From Polynucleobacter sp. (lineage in GTDB: Bacteria; Pseudomonadota; Gammaproteobacteria; Burkholderiales; Burkholderiaceae): a DNA stretch of 64,000 nt. The notes under the pieces are model-generated. The model saw only the letters and a program-made list of their open reading frames with translations. It was not told where the DNA came from and did no database searches. Where the stretch lies: the NCBI GenBank assembly GCA_030696845.1, contig JAUYRJ010000029.1:1-64000 (forward strand), written 5' to 3'. Both the position numbers and the translations under genes were made by a program. Of this stretch, positions 41,779 through 51,593 are shown in pieces. Numbering within the stretch: position 1 is the first letter of the stretch; every line of letters begins with the position of its first letter.

Positions 41779-42369
41779 CTAGCTATTTTTCTTCATATTT
41801 TTCAATACGTTAAAGGGGTTTTCGGGCCTTTCTTCCCAATCGGCATCCTTGCCGCCCTCTACTCCCGACGGAAATGCCAAGGCAACAGGCGCGCAAACCC
41901 CCTCGGAATGCTTCGGAATGAGCGGCAGAGAGAGGAGGATTTCATCTTCGATGGTGGCCAGTAAATCAAAGTGTGCGCCCCCTACCAAAGGCTCTAAACC
42001 ATCGTCATCCATCGGAAAAGCATCTGCCTCGGCCTCATCTGCCACAAAAATGAACTGCCGCTCCTCGCCAATCTGCACCAAACACGGCTGCATGCAGGTT
42101 TGGCACACCAGGTGCAAGCGGCCAGACAGCTTGAATTGCATTTTTTGCCGAGGATCGCCCGCCAAAGCAGCATCAAAAAAGGTTTGGATTTCCCAATCAA
42201 ACCCATCCCCTGCCTCAATCTGCGCGGCCTCCGCCGCAACCCTGGGGATGTCCTGGAGATTTAAAAAGCCTTTGCCGTGGTAGGTCTGAGGCGCCAGCAA
42301 ATCTACCCCTTTGAGGGCCTTGGGATCGCTGGATAATTCGATCTGCGGTAAAACTTGATTACGATTCAT
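41779..42369 (-). CDS. yceD: YceD/DUF177 family protein
   Basis: Upstream of rpmF; LVCQTCMQPCLVQI, acidic C-terminal region. Confidence 0.87.
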   Translation of the reverse strand: MNRNQVLPQIELSSDPKALKGVDLLAPQTYHGKGFLNLQDIPRVAAEAAQIEAGDGFDWEIQTFFDAALAGDPRQKMQFKLSGRLHLVCQTCMQPCLVQIGEERQFIFVADEAEADAFPMDDDGLEPLVGGAHFDLLATIEDEILLSLPLIPKHSEGVCAPVALAFPSGVEGGKDADWEERPENPFNVLKNMKKNS

Positions 42370-42401
42370 AGCATTAGTCTAAATGAAGGCATCCTCTTGC
42401 A

Positions 42402-43013
42402 ATGAGCAACTCCCCATCCCCCGCCCTAATCCTGGCTTCTAGCTCAGCCTATCGCCGTGAATTACTCAGTCGCCTAGGTCTCCCTTTTGAGTGCATAGCA
42501 CCCAATGTGGACGAGAGCCCATTGGCCAAAGAGTCCGTTGCTGATTTGGCGCTACGCTTGGCAAAAGTTAAAGCAAATGCGATTGCTCAGCAGCATCCTC
42601 ATAGCTGGGTGATTGGCTCTGATCAAGCCGCCGACCTCCAGGGCGAGCCAATTGGCAAGCCAGGCCACTTTGACGCCGCCCTAGCGCAACTGCAGCGCAT
42701 GCGTGGTCAGGTGGTGCACTTTCATACCGCGCTTTGTCTGATGCGTGGCGACCATTCCAATGCGGTTCTGGTTGCCACTGAAGTGCGTTTTCGTAATCTG
42801 CCTGACGAGGTGCTGATCAATTACTTACGAACCGAGGAACCCTACGACTGCGCCGGCAGTGCCAAATCCGAGGGCATGGGCATTGTGCTGCTCGATTACA
42901 TCCGCAGCGACGACCCCACCGCACTCATTGGCTTACCCCTGATTGCACTAACGACCTTATTGCGCGATGCGGGTTTTGCAATTCCACCAAACCCTACTGC
43001 ATTGGTGGCGTAA
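42402..43013 (+). CDS. Maf family nucleotide pyrophosphatase
   Basis: LILASSSAYRRELLSRLGLPFECIAPNVDE, IGSDQAADLQG. Confidence 0.93.
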   Translation: MSNSPSPALILASSSAYRRELLSRLGLPFECIAPNVDESPLAKESVADLALRLAKVKANAIAQQHPHSWVIGSDQAADLQGEPIGKPGHFDAALAQLQRMRGQVVHFHTALCLMRGDHSNAVLVATEVRFRNLPDEVLINYLRTEEPYDCAGSAKSEGMGIVLLDYIRSDDPTALIGLPLIALTTLLRDAGFAIPPNPTALVA

Positions 43014-43795
43014 TGAGTCGCACTTCCCAGCTCGGCACTTTGTATTTAGTACCCAATACCCTAGGCGATGTGGATCGCGCGCAACAGCTCTCTAGCGTGT
43101 TGCCTTTAGAGACAATGCGCCTGGCATCGCAACTACAGCACTGGATTGTGGAAGACGCTAAAACAGCGCGCGCGCTGCTCAAAGCCATCGATGGCATCTC
43201 GCCCTTGGCGTGCTCCATACAAGAAATGCACATGAGTGAATGGCGTGGCGCCGCACGCAACGCCAAGTATGGCGACAAAGCTAAACCAGAAACGCTATTG
43301 GAGCCACTACTAAAAGGCATTGATATAGGTCTAATGTCCGAAGCGGGCGTTCCCGGCGTTGCCGACCCTGGCGCAGAATTGGTGTTGGCAGCGCACCGCA
43401 TGGGTGCCAAGGTCAAACCCTTGGTTGGCCCCAGCTCACTCTTGCTAGCCCTAATGGCGAGCGGTCTGAACGGCCAGCGCTTTGCCTTTCAAGGCTACCT
43501 TCCTCAAGATGGAACGGAGCGCTTAGCGCGCCTCAAACAGCTTGAAACGGAATCACGCAAACTCGAGCAAACTCAGTTGTGGATTGAAACGCCCTATCGC
43601 AATGCGGCGATGCTAACAAGCTGCATGCAAGCGCTTGCACCGCAATCACGCCTATGCATTGCGATGGACCTGAGTCTTGCAAGCGAATCCATTCGCTGCA
43701 TGCCAATTGGCGAGTGGAAAAAACAGTTTTCATCTGAAGCATCATTCGCTTCACTGCAAAATCGCCCCGCTGTTTTTCTCTTACTAGCGAATTAA
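43013..43795 (+). CDS. RsmI-like SAM-dependent methyltransferase
   Basis: GTLYLVPNTLGD, IGLMSEAGVPGVADPGAELVLAAHRMGAKVKPLVGPSSLLLALMASGLNGQRFAFQGYLP. Confidence 0.88.
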   Translation: MSRTSQLGTLYLVPNTLGDVDRAQQLSSVLPLETMRLASQLQHWIVEDAKTARALLKAIDGISPLACSIQEMHMSEWRGAARNAKYGDKAKPETLLEPLLKGIDIGLMSEAGVPGVADPGAELVLAAHRMGAKVKPLVGPSSLLLALMASGLNGQRFAFQGYLPQDGTERLARLKQLETESRKLEQTQLWIETPYRNAAMLTSCMQALAPQSRLCIAMDLSLASESIRCMPIGEWKKQFSSEASFASLQNRPAVFLLLAN

Positions 43796-43818
43796 ATTCA
43801 CTAGCAAGGATCAGCGCA

Positions 43819-44760
43819 TTATTTGATATCGCCCGACTTCACGATTGCCTTGCCAGCCGCAGCACCCACTTCAGCACCAAAGCGTTTTGCAACGCGCTCA
43901 GCGAAGTTTTCTTTCATGGTGTAGTCAAGCACATTCGGCGCTTTAAACATATCCCGCGCGACGCTATCGACCGTACCAAAACTATCGGCAAGACCCAGCT
44001 TCACCGCCTGCTCGCCATTCCATACTCGGCCGGAAAATAACTCCTCGCCGCCCTTAAGTCGATCGCCGCGCCCCGTCTTCACCACGGCAATAAATTGCTG
44101 ATGAATTTCATCGAGCATGGTTTGCACCATCTCGACTTGCTTTGGGTCTTCTTTGCTAAAGGGATCCAACATACCTTTATTGGATCCGGCCGTAATCATA
44201 CGGCGCGACACCCCTAATTTTTCCATGAGGCCCGTAAAGCCAAAGCCATTCATGACCACGCCGATCGAACCGACAATGCTGGCCTTATCAACCACAATCT
44301 GATCGGCCGCAACCGCAATGTAATAGCCGCCCGATGCGCAAATATCTTCAACCACCACATGCATGGGTTTATCGGGATACAGGGCTCGCAAGCGACGAAT
44401 CTCATCATTAATGATGCCGGACTGAACTGGCGATCCGCCAGGGCTGTTGATTCTTAAAATGACGCCTACGCTATTTTCATTTTCAAAGGCAGCCTGCAAG
44501 GCCGAGCCAATATCCAAAGCATTCGCTAGGGAGTTCGGCGCAATTTCACCCTCAATGCTTACCATCGCAGTGTGGCGCTCAAGACCAAGGCCGCTTCCAG
44601 GCAATCTAAAGTCAAACACCTGGAAAATAAAACCAACGATCAACACTAGGGACAAAATCCGCAGAATCGTTTTCCAGCGGCGCGCCTTGCGGCTTTCCTT
44701 TAAATTCTCGAGCAGTAAATGCTCTAAGGCTTGACGTTCCCAATTCTTTTCTTGTTCCAT
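43819..44760 (-). CDS. sppA: S49 family signal peptide peptidase
   Basis: RINSPGGSPVQSGIINDEI, CASGGYYIAVAADQIV, SIGSIGVVM-like region. Confidence 0.92.
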   Translation of the reverse strand: MEQEKNWERQALEHLLLENLKESRKARRWKTILRILSLVLIVGFIFQVFDFRLPGSGLGLERHTAMVSIEGEIAPNSLANALDIGSALQAAFENENSVGVILRINSPGGSPVQSGIINDEIRRLRALYPDKPMHVVVEDICASGGYYIAVAADQIVVDKASIVGSIGVVMNGFGFTGLMEKLGVSRRMITAGSNKGMLDPFSKEDPKQVEMVQTMLDEIHQQFIAVVKTGRGDRLKGGEELFSGRVWNGEQAVKLGLADSFGTVDSVARDMFKAPNVLDYTMKENFAERVAKRFGAEVGAAAGKAIVKSGDIK

Positions 44761-44769
44761 TGCTGTTCC

Positions 44770-45501
44770 TTAGATTGTCTTTGCGGTCATCGAATTTCCG
44801 TACACATTGCCTTTTAACCACGCACTTAATTCCGGCACGGTATCCACATAGGCCAAAGAATTGGTGGTTTGTAGGGTATCCAGCGGATGCGCGCCATAGG
44901 TTACGGCCAGAGCATCCACCCCGGCGTTAATGGCCATTTGCAGGTCGTGCGTTGTATCGCCAACCATTAATATGCGGCGCACCGGCACCTGCAAAACATC
45001 CGATAACTCCAGCAACATGGCGGGGTGCGGTTTTGAAACGGACTCATCCGCTGTGCGTGTTTCATCAAACAAATGCCCGAGTCGATGGAAGTCCAGCGAG
45101 CGATTTAAACCAACACGCGACTTACCGGTGGCAACGCCCAAGCGAAAGCCATCGGCCCGCAACTCCTCGAGTAATTCACGGATGCCTTCAAACAAATGCA
45201 GATCGTGATCGCGCGCAAGATAATGATGTCGGAAGCGTTCCACTAACTTAGGAAAATGAATGGGCTCAATCCACGGCACTGCTCTGCGCAGCGAGTCTTG
45301 TATGCCCAGCCCAATCACCGAGCTCGCCAAGGAATCATCGGGCTCAGGGAAATTCAAATCGCGACAGGCTTGCTGAATGCAGTAGACGATAGTTGGCGTG
45401 GAATCGATTACCGTGCCATCCCAGTCCCACACGATTAACTCATAACGACGCTCTTGATCTGCGCTTGGATTGGTACTACTCAATGAACTCGATTGCGGCA
45501 T
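44770..45501 (-). CDS. HAD-family phosphatase (phosphoglycolate phosphatase-like; likely start 45501)
   Basis: LIVWDWDGTVIDSTPTI, MVGDTTHDLQMAINAG. Confidence 0.88.
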   Translation of the reverse strand: MPQSSSLSSTNPSADQERRYELIVWDWDGTVIDSTPTIVYCIQQACRDLNFPEPDDSLASSVIGLGIQDSLRRAVPWIEPIHFPKLVERFRHHYLARDHDLHLFEGIRELLEELRADGFRLGVATGKSRVGLNRSLDFHRLGHLFDETRTADESVSKPHPAMLLELSDVLQVPVRRILMVGDTTHDLQMAINAGVDALAVTYGAHPLDTLQTTNSLAYVDTVPELSAWLKGNVYGNSMTAKTI

Positions 45502-45532
45502 TACTGAGGATTCATAATGTGAAGATGAGTCA

Positions 45533-46555
45533 CTATACCGTTTCTGGCTTAATCGGGTGAAAGCCCTTGATGAATCCGGCAAAATCTGGCGGCAAGGGCG
45601 ATTCAATGCGCATCTTTTCGCCAGTGCGCGGATGAATAAAGCCAGCGAGGTGGGCATGCAAAAAAAGCCGCTTGGCTTTTAAGCGCCGATCCCCATCCTC
45701 GATGCCGTATTTATCATCCCCCAAAATCGGATGGCCGATTTTTTGCAGATGCACCCGAATTTGATGCGTGCGGCCCGTTTTTAATTGAGCCTCCGCCATG
45801 GTGACCCTATCCTCTCCCCGCTCGTAGACTTGCGTCACTCGCAAGGATGTATGGCTAGGCAACCCTTGCGGATCAACTTTGACGCGGCGCTCACCATTTG
45901 CTAACAGGTATTTGTGCAGCGGAAACTTGAGCTGCACCGTGGGGCTTGCCAACTGAATTTGGCCATGCGCCACCAAGTAATAGCGTTTATCCGTTAAGCC
46001 TTCGCGAATCTGCCGATGCAGCTCAACAAGAGCGCTGCGTTTTTTAGCCAGCAACAGGACACCTGAAGTATCCCGGTCTAGGCGATGTACTAATTCTAAA
46101 AAATGGAGTTCGGGACGTGTGATCCGCAGGGTCTCAATCACGCCTAGCGAGATACCAGAACCCCCATGAACCGCCAAACCGGATGGCTTATCCACGATTA
46201 GCAAGGCTTCATCCTCAAACAAAATCGGCATTTTTGCTGAATACAACTGAGCGCGGGATTGGTCTTTAAAGGCATTTTCAGCCGGCCCACGATCGGGAGC
46301 TGCCAGCCGCACCGGCGGAATACGAACCAAATCCCCTTCCACTAAGCGGGTTGTGGGCTCGGCCCGTTTCTTATTGACCCGCACCTCGCCAGAGCGAATA
46401 ATTCGGTACAAATGGCTTTTGGGGACTCCTTTAGCCCATTTTAAGAGGTAGTTATCCAGCCGTTGCCCGGCCTCCTCCGGCCCGATGGTTTGAAATAAAA
46501 CCTGCGCAGAGGTGGGTTTGGAGGTATTGGAATGGGAAATGGGATCGGATTTCAT
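45533..46555 (-). CDS. rluC: 23S rRNA pseudouridine synthase RluC (likely start 46555)
   Basis: S4 domain; ELVHRLDRDTSGVLLLAKK. Confidence 0.94.
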   Translation of the reverse strand: MKSDPISHSNTSKPTSAQVLFQTIGPEEAGQRLDNYLLKWAKGVPKSHLYRIIRSGEVRVNKKRAEPTTRLVEGDLVRIPPVRLAAPDRGPAENAFKDQSRAQLYSAKMPILFEDEALLIVDKPSGLAVHGGSGISLGVIETLRITRPELHFLELVHRLDRDTSGVLLLAKKRSALVELHRQIREGLTDKRYYLVAHGQIQLASPTVQLKFPLHKYLLANGERRVKVDPQGLPSHTSLRVTQVYERGEDRVTMAEAQLKTGRTHQIRVHLQKIGHPILGDDKYGIEDGDRRLKAKRLFLHAHLAGFIHPRTGEKMRIESPLPPDFAGFIKGFHPIKPETV

Positions 46556-46626
46556 GAAAAGGGCAATTTCGTCACCAAAATGGCGACAAAACAAAGAATA
46601 CCCCTATTGTCAATCGACTTGTACCG

Positions 46627-46632
46627 TATAAT
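46627..46632 (+). promoter_or_regulatory. Perfect -10 box (TATAAT) of predicted rne promoter
   Basis: ttgtcaatcgacttgtaccgTATAATcaagg in the divergent rluC/rne region; -35 spacing is not ideal. Confidence 0.55.
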
Positions 46633-47007
46633 CAAGGCTCTAGCCAATTTATTGGCCCAGTGCAGCAATGCGCTGTGGAGCTTGGAGTCGCCCTTAAATA
46701 GACTCCCGGGGTTGCCCCTCTCCCGTTTTAATGAGGCGCAGGGTTGGTGTGCCGTATGCCGCGACCCGCGATTAGAAGACAGTTTTCAGGCACGCGCCTG
46801 CATTTGATGGCCTTAAGGAGGTCTCTGCGGCGATTGCCTAGTGTGGCACCGATCTTAAGATCCATTAGTTCGGTTTTAGCCTTGCTCAGCGCTCGGTGAT
46901 AGCTTGCTCCACACTCACAAAGCCGCTGGGGAATCCATCCCCCTGACGGTATCTAACCTGTCCCCTACCGCACCGCGCAACGACGCCCTCCCCCATAGGA
47001 GAGTGTT

Positions 47008-49680
47008 ATGAAACGCATGTTATTTAATGCAACTCAACAAGAAGAGTTGAGAGTTGCCATCGTTGATGGTCAAAAATTAATCGATATCGATATCGAAGCC
47101 GCCGGACGTGAACAACGTAAAGGCAACATTTATAAAGGTGTGATTACCCGCATCGAGCCTTCACTCGAAGCCTGCTTTGTTAATTACGGTGAAGAGCGTC
47201 ATGGCTTTTTGCCATTCAAAGAAGTTGCCCGAACCTACTTTAAGGACGGCATCGACGTCCGCAATGCCTCGATTAAAGAGGCGCTGCGCGAAGGTCAAGA
47301 AATCATTGTTCAAGTAGAGAAAGAAGAGCGCGGCCAAAAAGGCGCTGCACTCACCTCATTTGTCTCGCTTGCGGGTCGCTATTTAGTCTTAATGCCGAAT
47401 AATCCCCGTGGTGGAGGCGTTTCTCGCCGTATTGAGGGTGAAGATCGCCAAGAGCTGCGTGAAGCCATGGCGCAACTCGAAGTGCCGGATGGAATGAGCA
47501 TTATTGCCCGCACCGCTGGTATTGGTCGTGATGCCACAGAATTGCAATGGGACTTAAGTTACCTCATGCAGCTTTGGAAAGCGATTGATGAGGCAGCCAA
47601 AGGCAACTCGGCGCCACTATTGATTTATTTAGAGTCCAGCCTGGTCATTCGGGCGATTCGTGATTACTTCCAGCCGGATATCGGTGAAATCCTGATCGAT
47701 ACCGACGACATTTTTGAGCAAGCGCAAGCCTTCATGTCGGTAGTCATGCCAGACAACCTGCCGCGCGTGAAGCGCTATCAGGACGATGTGCCCCTCTTCT
47801 CCCGCTTTCAAATTGAGCATCAAATTGAAACCGCATACTCTCGTACAGTACCCCTGCCATCGGGCGGCGCGATTGTGATCGACCATACCGAAGCCTTGGT
47901 TTCGGTGGACGTCAACTCAGCACGCGCAACCCGCGGCTCGGATATTGAAGAGACCGCAACCCGCACCAACTTAGAAGCGGCCGATGAGATTGCGCGTCAA
48001 GCACGTTTACGCGACCTTGGCGGCCTGATCGTGATCGACTTCATTGATATGGAGTCGAGCAAGAGCCAAAAGGATGTGGAAAATCGCCTGCGTGACGCCC
48101 TGCGCCATGATCGCGCCCGCGTACAAATGGGCAAGATTTCTAAATTTGGCCTCATGGAAATGTCGCGTCAGCGCCTGCGCCCCGCCTTATCGGAAGGCAG
48201 TCACGTCGCATGCCCACGATGCAACGGCACCGGCCACATTCGCGATACCGAATCGTCCGCATTGCAAGTCTTGCGGATTATTCAAGAAGAGGCCATGAAA
48301 GAAAACACCGCGGCGATCCACACGCAAGTTCCGGTCGAAGTGGCCGCTTTCTTGTTAAATGAGAAACGCGCTGAAGTGATCAAGATTGAAAGCCGCTTTA
48401 AGGTCAATGTCTTGATGATTCCAAATAAGCATCTGGAAACTCCGCATTACAAGTTAGAGCGCTTGCGTCATGACGACGTGCGTCTTGATGATCAAAAAGC
48501 CAGTTACGTGATGGCCGAAGAAGCGGCGCGTGAACTCGAAGCCGATACCGTAGTCAGCCGTAAAGAAGGGGACATCAAAGTCCGTCCTGAAGCGGCCGTA
48601 AAAGGCATTACCCCAAGTCAACCTGCGCCCGTGAATCAACCGCGCCCTGCTCGCGCAGAAGCAAAGAGTGCGGAAGCAAGCTCAGGCGGTTTCTTTGGCT
48701 TTATTAAGAAACTGTTCTCCGCTGGCGAGCCTGAAGTAAAAGCTGCACCAGCAGCGCCGCGTGGTCGTAACCCACAAAGCCGTGACGGTGGTCGTAACGG
48801 TGGTGATCGGGGACGCAATCGCGGACGCCGCGGTGAACGCAGCGAGCGCAGCGAACGTCCAGCGAGTCCAAATGCCGAAGCAGGAAGCGCTCCAGAAGCT
48901 AGTCGCGAAGCCAAGCCCCGTCAAGAAAGTCGGGGACGGGGTCGCAATAACCGCGGCGATCGCCCAGAAGCGGCTCGCAGTAATCCAGAAGCGCAAAACA
49001 CAGCGCCAACTGAATTACCAAGCTCAGCGGAAGCCAATTCAGGTGCCGAGGGCAGCGATGAGCGTCGGGGACGCGGTCGCAATCGCCGTGGCCGTGGTCG
49101 CGGTCAACGTACCGAGCGCACCGAAGGCGCTAACGAAAACGCTGCAACCGTAATCTCTGCTTACACTCCCGGTGGCGCATGGCCTCCTGCAGGTATGGCC
49201 GGATCATCCGCCAATATGCCAACCGCACAACTGACTGCCAGCTTCAGCACGCGCAAACCTGCTTCGAATGGCGGCAACCGCAGTCCTCGCCCGCCACGCG
49301 CCAATCAAGGTGAGCGCAGCCAAGGTGCAACTCCGCCAGCAGCTGATGTGACTGGAGCAGTATCGGCAACGCCAGCGCCAGTATCAGCACCAATCAAGCC
49401 GGCCGCGCCAGCAGTGGTAGCCGTAAGCACGCCCGCTCCTGAGTTACCGAAGGTGGCCTTCCAACCACTGGAAGAAACTCCTCTGCAACAAGTATTGCAA
49501 TCGGCTGGCATGGTCTGGGTGGGAACGGATAGTACAAAGCTAGCTGAAGTGCAAACGCAGATTCAGTCTGAGCCCGCACCAAGCCGCGTACCGCGCGAGC
49601 CCAAGCCGCCAGCAGCCCTTCCAGAAGGACCAATGGTCCTGATTGAAACGGGCGGTCAAGAAAAGCTCATTTCTAAATAA
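47008..49680 (+). CDS. rne: Ribonuclease E
   Basis: MKRMLFNATQQEELRVAIVDGQKLIDIDIE; catalytic half, CPRCNGTGHIRD Zn-link, Arg/Gly-rich C-terminal half. Confidence 0.97.
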   Translation: MKRMLFNATQQEELRVAIVDGQKLIDIDIEAAGREQRKGNIYKGVITRIEPSLEACFVNYGEERHGFLPFKEVARTYFKDGIDVRNASIKEALREGQEIIVQVEKEERGQKGAALTSFVSLAGRYLVLMPNNPRGGGVSRRIEGEDRQELREAMAQLEVPDGMSIIARTAGIGRDATELQWDLSYLMQLWKAIDEAAKGNSAPLLIYLESSLVIRAIRDYFQPDIGEILIDTDDIFEQAQAFMSVVMPDNLPRVKRYQDDVPLFSRFQIEHQIETAYSRTVPLPSGGAIVIDHTEALVSVDVNSARATRGSDIEETATRTNLEAADEIARQARLRDLGGLIVIDFIDMESSKSQKDVENRLRDALRHDRARVQMGKISKFGLMEMSRQRLRPALSEGSHVACPRCNGTGHIRDTESSALQVLRIIQEEAMKENTAAIHTQVPVEVAAFLLNEKRAEVIKIESRFKVNVLMIPNKHLETPHYKLERLRHDDVRLDDQKASYVMAEEAARELEADTVVSRKEGDIKVRPEAAVKGITPSQPAPVNQPRPARAEAKSAEASSGGFFGFIKKLFSAGEPEVKAAPAAPRGRNPQSRDGGRNGGDRGRNRGRRGERSERSERPASPNAEAGSAPEASREAKPRQESRGRGRNNRGDRPEAARSNPEAQNTAPTELPSSAEANSGAEGSDERRGRGRNRRGRGRGQRTERTEGANENAATVISAYTPGGAWPPAGMAGSSANMPTAQLTASFSTRKPASNGGNRSPRPPRANQGERSQGATPPAADVTGAVSATPAPVSAPIKPAAPAVVAVSTPAPELPKVAFQPLEETPLQQVLQSAGMVWVGTDSTKLAEVQTQIQSEPAPSRVPREPKPPAALPEGPMVLIETGGQEKLISK

Positions 49681-49685
49681 GCCTA

Positions 49686-49716
49686 AACAAAACCCCTTTA
49701 TTGGGGTTTTGTTTTA
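49686..49716 (+). terminator. Terminator downstream of rne
   Basis: aacaaaacccc-ttta-ttggggttttgtttt. Confidence 0.85.
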
Positions 49717-49836
49717 TTGATCCCCCCGATCTGCCGCAGCAGATCACTTCATGAAGCTTAACCACTTCACCTCCTTGGTCGCACGGGAATACCGCTAAAT
49801 TGGGCGAGGCTTTGCAATCACCGCCATAATTGAGGG

Positions 49837-50952
49837 ATGGTTGATCGTGTTATTCCTATTCGTATTGATGAAGGCAAGGGCCTAGCGCCTGCCATGCCGG
49901 CGACGCTGATGGCGCCCAGCAGTAAATCGCTCGATACCCGCGGGCGCCCTTTGCGCGACCTGCGTATTTCAGTGACGGATCGCTGCAACTTTCGCTGCAC
50001 GTACTGCATGCCCAAAGAGGTGTTTGATCAGAACTATCCGTATCTGTCTCAAGACGCTTTACTGAGCTTTGAAGAAATCACGCGCCTCACCACAATCTTT
50101 ACATCGCTTGGCATTGAGAAGATTCGCTTAACGGGGGGTGAGCCGCTACTTAGAAAGAATATTGAGACCTTGGTTTCCATGCTGGCCGCCATTCGGAAGC
50201 CGGATGGAACGCCGCTCGAATTAACCCTCACTACCAATGGCAGCATCTTGCGCAAAAAAGCGCTACAACTCAAACAGGCGGGACTGCATCGCATCACCAT
50301 TAGTCTTGATGGACTCAGCGATGCTATTTTTAAACGGATGAATGACGTCGACTTTCCGGTGGGCGATGTGCTTGATGGAATTACTGCCGCGCAAGAGGCC
50401 GGCTTTGAATCGATCAAAGTGAATATGGTTGTGAAAAAAGGCACGAACGATGACGAAATTATTCCGATGGCAAAACACTTTCGCCATTCTGGAGTAACGC
50501 TGCGCTTTATTGAATTCATGGACGTGGGCAGTTCAAACGGCTGGGATATGAGCGAAGTGCTTCCATCCAAAGCGGTGATCGAACGGATCAATGCACTCTA
50601 TCCACTAGAACCGATTGAAGCCAACTATGCGGGTGAAGTCGCGCAGCGTTGGCGCTATCGCGATGGCGCTGGTGAGGTGGGCGTCATTTCCAGCGTTACC
50701 CAGACTTTCTGTCACGAGTGCACGCGCGCGCGCATCTCAACCGACGGTCAACTCTATTTGTGTTTGTTTGCTTCGCAAGGTTATGACTTTAAAACCATGC
50801 TGCGCTCCGGCGCTAGCGATCTTGAGATTGCAAACGCCATCATGGGCACCTGGTCGCAGCGCACCGACCATTACTCAGAAATCCGCGGTCAAGCTACTGC
50901 GGAAGCAGCTCGCCAATCGCAAAAAGTGGAAATGTCCTACATAGGCGGCTGA
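49837..50952 (+). CDS. moaA: GTP 3',8-cyclase MoaA
   Basis: Radical [26 protein letters not shown]-terminal [13 protein letters not shown]. Confidence 0.97.
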   Translation: MVDRVIPIRIDEGKGLAPAMPATLMAPSSKSLDTRGRPLRDLRISVTDRCNFRCTYCMPKEVFDQNYPYLSQDALLSFEEITRLTTIFTSLGIEKIRLTGGEPLLRKNIETLVSMLAAIRKPDGTPLELTLTTNGSILRKKALQLKQAGLHRITISLDGLSDAIFKRMNDVDFPVGDVLDGITAAQEAGFESIKVNMVVKKGTNDDEIIPMAKHFRHSGVTLRFIEFMDVGSSNGWDMSEVLPSKAVIERINALYPLEPIEANYAGEVAQRWRYRDGAGEVGVISSVTQTFCHECTRARISTDGQLYLCLFASQGYDFKTMLRSGASDLEIANAIMGTWSQRTDHYSEIRGQATAEAARQSQKVEMSYIGG

Positions 50953-51566
50953 TGACACGCTACGCTGAAATCACTGGACTTATTTTGGCGGGTGGCCGGG
51001 CACAGCGCATGGGCGGCATCGACAAAGGTTTAGTGCCTTTCATGGGCAAGCCCTTAATTGAACATGCGATTAATCGCTTGATGACGCAAGCGGGTCCGAT
51101 TTTGATTAATGCCAATCGCAATCACGATCAGTATGCCCAATATGGCTATCCCATCGTCGCTGATGCGCAGGCTGATTTTGCCGGCCCATTAGCGGGTTTT
51201 GCGGCTGGCCTTACGCACTGCAAAACGGAGTATCTATTAACCATTCCCTGCGACTCGCCGCTCTTTCCGCTGGATTTAAGTCAGCGCATGCACCAAGCGC
51301 TCCTCGATACGCAATCGGATTTAGTGTATGCCTCATCCCAAGACGCATCTGGAGCAGTCTGGGCGCAGCCCGTCTTTTGCCTCATGCACCGCCGCGTACT
51401 GGAGTCGCTGCTTTCTTTTTTAGAGCAGGACGGTCGCAAAATTGATCGCTGGTTTGCCGAGCTGCGCTCTACTACGGTGGTGTTTGAAAATGAAGCCGCC
51501 TTTGCTAATACCAATACACCCGATGAGCTACGCGCTTTAGAACATGCTCAGGGCTATGCTAATTAA
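50952..51566 (+). CDS. mobA: Molybdenum cofactor guanylyltransferase
   Basis: LILAGGRAQRMGGIDKGLVPF; overlaps moaA stop. Confidence 0.95.
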   Translation: MTRYAEITGLILAGGRAQRMGGIDKGLVPFMGKPLIEHAINRLMTQAGPILINANRNHDQYAQYGYPIVADAQADFAGPLAGFAAGLTHCKTEYLLTIPCDSPLFPLDLSQRMHQALLDTQSDLVYASSQDASGAVWAQPVFCLMHRRVLESLLSFLEQDGRKIDRWFAELRSTTVVFENEAAFANTNTPDELRALEHAQGYAN

Positions 51567-51593
51567 CGCGCTACACAGAATTTCTGGTTCACT

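Noticed and set aside
50049-50591. 180-aa minus-strand ORF over moaA
   Set aside because: Antisense shadow ORF of a clear radical SAM gene.
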